A stretch of DNA of 64,000 nt from Methylobacterium sp. Leaf91 (lineage in GTDB: Bacteria; Pseudomonadota; Alphaproteobacteria; Rhizobiales; Beijerinckiaceae). Location: NCBI RefSeq assembly GCF_001422815.1, contig NZ_LMMP01000049.1, forward strand, positions 64,851 to 128,850. Direction: 5' to 3'. A program made the translations under genes and the position numbers. Positions 62,255-64,000 of this stretch are shown one piece after another; within the stretch, counting starts at the first letter, position 1, and every line of letters starts with the position of its first letter. Below the pieces are notes generated by a model. The model ran no database searches. It worked only from the letters and a program-made list of their open reading frames with translations, and was not told the DNA's origin.

Positions 62255-64000
62255 TCAGACCCGACCTTCGAGCAACCGGGTCCGTTCAGCCTCGGTACCG
62301 ATCACGGTGTCGGCCGGGATGTGGAAGTCGCGGTTGTAGTTGAACGTATGCCCGATGGCGACGACGGCCATGGCGATGAACGTCAGTGCGGCAAGCCACC
62401 AGATGTACCAGATCATGCCGAACGAGAAGCCGATGCTGAGGATGCCGAGGATCATGCCCGTGCCGGTGTTCTTCGGCATGTGGATCGGGCGGAAACCCTG
62501 GAGCGGTCGGGCATAGCCACGGCGTTTCATGTCCGACCACGCATCGTGATCGTGAATCACGGGCGTGAAGGCGAAGTTGTAATCCGGCGGCGGCGAGGAG
62601 GTCGACCATTCGAGGGTACGGCCGCCCCACGGATCGCCGGTCACGTCACGCAGCTGTTCACGCCGCATGAAGCTCACGACGAGCTGAATGATGAAGGAGA
62701 GGATGCCGAGCGCGATCAACCCGGCGCCGAAGGCCGCGATGATGAACCAGATCTGCAGCGACGGATCGTCGAAATGCTGCACGCGGCGCGTCACGCCCAT
62801 CAGGCCGAGGACGTAGAGCGGCATGAAGGCGAAGTAGAAGCCCGTTAGCCAGAACCAGAACGACATCTTCCCCCAGAACGGATCGAGCTTGAAGCCGAAC
62901 GCCTTCGGGAACCAGTAAGTGATGCCGGCCAGCATACCGAACAGCACGCCGCCGATGATGACGTTGTGGAAGTGGGCGATGAGGAACAGGCTGTTGTGGA
63001 GCACGAAATCGGCCGGGGGCACGGCGAGGAGAACGCCGGTCATGCCACCGATGGTGAAGGTAACCATGAAGCCGATGGCCCAGAGCATCGGCTCCTCGAA
63101 ACGGATGCGGCCCTTGTACATGGTGAAGAGCCAGTTGAAGAGCTTCGCCCCCGTCGGGATCGAGATGATCATCGTCGTGATGCCGAAGAACGAGTTCACG
63201 GAGGCACCCGAGCCCATCGTGAAGAAGTGGTGCAGCCAGACGAGGTAGGACAGGATCGTGATGACCACGGTGGCGTAGACCATGGAGGCGTAGCCGAAGA
63301 GCCGCTTGCCGGAGAAGGTCGAGACGATCTCCGAGAACACTCCGAAAGCGGGCAAGATGAGGATGTAGACCTCCGGATGACCCCAGATCCAGATGAGGTT
63401 CACGTACATCATCGGGTTGCCGCCGAGGTCGTTCGAGAAGAAGTGCGTGCCCACGTAGCGGTCGAGGGAGAGCAGCGCGAGAACGGCCGTGAGGATCGGA
63501 AAAGCGGCGACGATAAGGATGTTCGTGCAGAGCGCGGTCCAGGTGAAGATCGGCATCTTCATCATGGTCATGCCAGGCGCGCGCATCTTCACGATGGTGG
63601 CGATCAGATTGATGCCGGACAACAGGGTGCCGATGCCGGCGATCTGAAGCCCCCAGATGTAATAATCGACGCCGACGCCGGGACTTCCGGCAGGGCCGGA
63701 GAGAGGCGGGTAGGCCAGCCATCCGGTACGGGCGAACTCGCCGACGAACAACGACGCCATGATCGTCGCGGCGCCGCTGACCGTCATCCAGAAGCTGAAA
63801 TTGTTGAGGAACGGGAATGACACGTCGCGTGCACCGATCTGCAGCGGCACGACGAAGTTCATCAGCCCGGTGACCAGAGGCATCGCCACGAAGAAAATCA
63901 TGATCACGCCGTGGGCAGTGAAGATCTGATCATAATGATGCGGCGGCAGGTAGCCCTCGTTGGCCCCGAAGGCGATGGCCTGCTGCGAGCGCATGAGGAG
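62255..64000 (-). CDS. cyoB: Cytochrome bo3 quinol oxidase subunit I (5' end beyond window)
   Basis: About 580 residues are seen, ending EAERTRLLEGRV; the frame is still open at base 64000, so the N-terminus (roughly 80 residues) and cyoA should lie beyond the window. This is the catalytic subunit of a proton-pumping haem-copper quinol oxidase. Metal and haem ligands are visible: His in DQIFTAHGVIMIFFVAMP, the Cu site HPEVYI, the HH pair LVWLHHFFTMGSGA, and the His pair in IAHFHNVIIGGVLFGM. PTGAKLFNWLFTM carries the K-channel lysine. The subgroup is Cyo-type because of the cyoC and cyoD neighbours. Confidence 0.96.
   Translation of the reverse strand, partial: LLMRSQQAIAFGANEGYLPPHHYDQIFTAHGVIMIFFVAMPLVTGLMNFVVPLQIGARDVSFPFLNNFSFWMTVSGAATIMASLFVGEFARTGWLAYPPLSGPAGSPGVGVDYYIWGLQIAGIGTLLSGINLIATIVKMRAPGMTMMKMPIFTWTALCTNILIVAAFPILTAVLALLSLDRYVGTHFFSNDLGGNPMMYVNLIWIWGHPEVYILILPAFGVFSEIVSTFSGKRLFGYASMVYATVVITILSYLVWLHHFFTMGSGASVNSFFGITTMIISIPTGAKLFNWLFTMYKGRIRFEEPMLWAIGFMVTFTIGGMTGVLLAVPPADFVLHNSLFLIAHFHNVIIGGVLFGMLAGITYWFPKAFGFKLDPFWGKMSFWFWLTGFYFAFMPLYVLGLMGVTRRVQHFDDPSLQIWFIIAAFGAGLIALGILSFIIQLVVSFMRREQLRDVTGDPWGGRTLEWSTSSPPPDYNFAFTPVIHDHDAWSDMKRRGYARPLQGFRPIHMPKNTGTGMILGILSIGFSFGMIWYIWWLAALTFIAMAVVAIGHTFNYNRDFHIPADTVIGTEAERTRLLEGRV

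Overview
The window is high-GC DNA from an alphaproteobacterium, most likely a member of the Methylobacteriaceae (Hyphomicrobiales). The main pointers are a complete Flp/Tad (cpa) pilus locus, a formaldehyde-activating-enzyme-like protein, serC-serA behind a leader that looks like the alphaproteobacterial serC motif, a LOV-domain histidine kinase, a cyo-type quinol oxidase with SURF1, and numerous intergenic palindromic repeats. The genus is inferred from gene content, not from a marker-gene comparison.

Layout. 1-3,000: end of an AmpG-like permease, an EcsC-family protein and an M17 aminopeptidase. 3,000-14,000: Tad pilus locus (tadD, then on the minus strand flp, cpaA, cpaB, cpaC, cpaD, cpaE, cpaF, tadB, tadC) plus a divergent secretin-N-domain protein. 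14,100-17,600: rplY, pth and ychF with a vapBC pair wedged between pth and ychF. 17,800-28,900: a tandem MaoC protein, mtnA, serA, serC, trmD, rimM, rpsP and ffh, with a secreted methyltransferase and a DUF4239 membrane protein interrupting the rimM-trmD order. 29,300-37,600: a diguanylate cyclase, small metabolic genes, a cluster of small proteins (flagellar-rod-like, PilZ), tRNA-Pro(UGG) and an NDUFS4-like complex I accessory subunit. 37,700-51,600: glgX, the LOV kinase, icd, the Fae-like gene, trmJ, a GGDEF-EAL protein, two sulfhydrylase paralogues flanking a lone receiver, and DUF3140. 51,800-55,970: an MHS-type transporter, then an AT-rich island with an RTX repeat protein and an unknown neighbour, then a CoA-binding protein and a thioesterase. 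56,000-64,000: a cluster of three intergenic repeats, rplM-rpsI, a prolyl oligopeptidase, surf1, and cyoD, cyoC and cyoB (cyoB is cut by the window end).

Themes. Surface and signalling functions (Tad pilus, RTX protein, cyclic-di-GMP enzymes, PilZ, LOV kinase) are interleaved with housekeeping translation genes (rplY, pth, ychF, trmD, rimM, rpsP, ffh, trmJ, rplM, rpsI) and with serine, methionine and central carbon metabolism.

The most notable non-coding signal is ten copies of four families of intergenic palindromic elements. Several copies differ by paired, compensatory changes in the two arms of a hairpin, so the fold rather than the primary sequence seems to be conserved. Other leads are the Fae-like protein without the expected active-site histidine, the serC leader, the AT-rich RTX island, an M17 peptidase frame without an ordinary start codon at the expected place, and an exported SAM-dependent methyltransferase.
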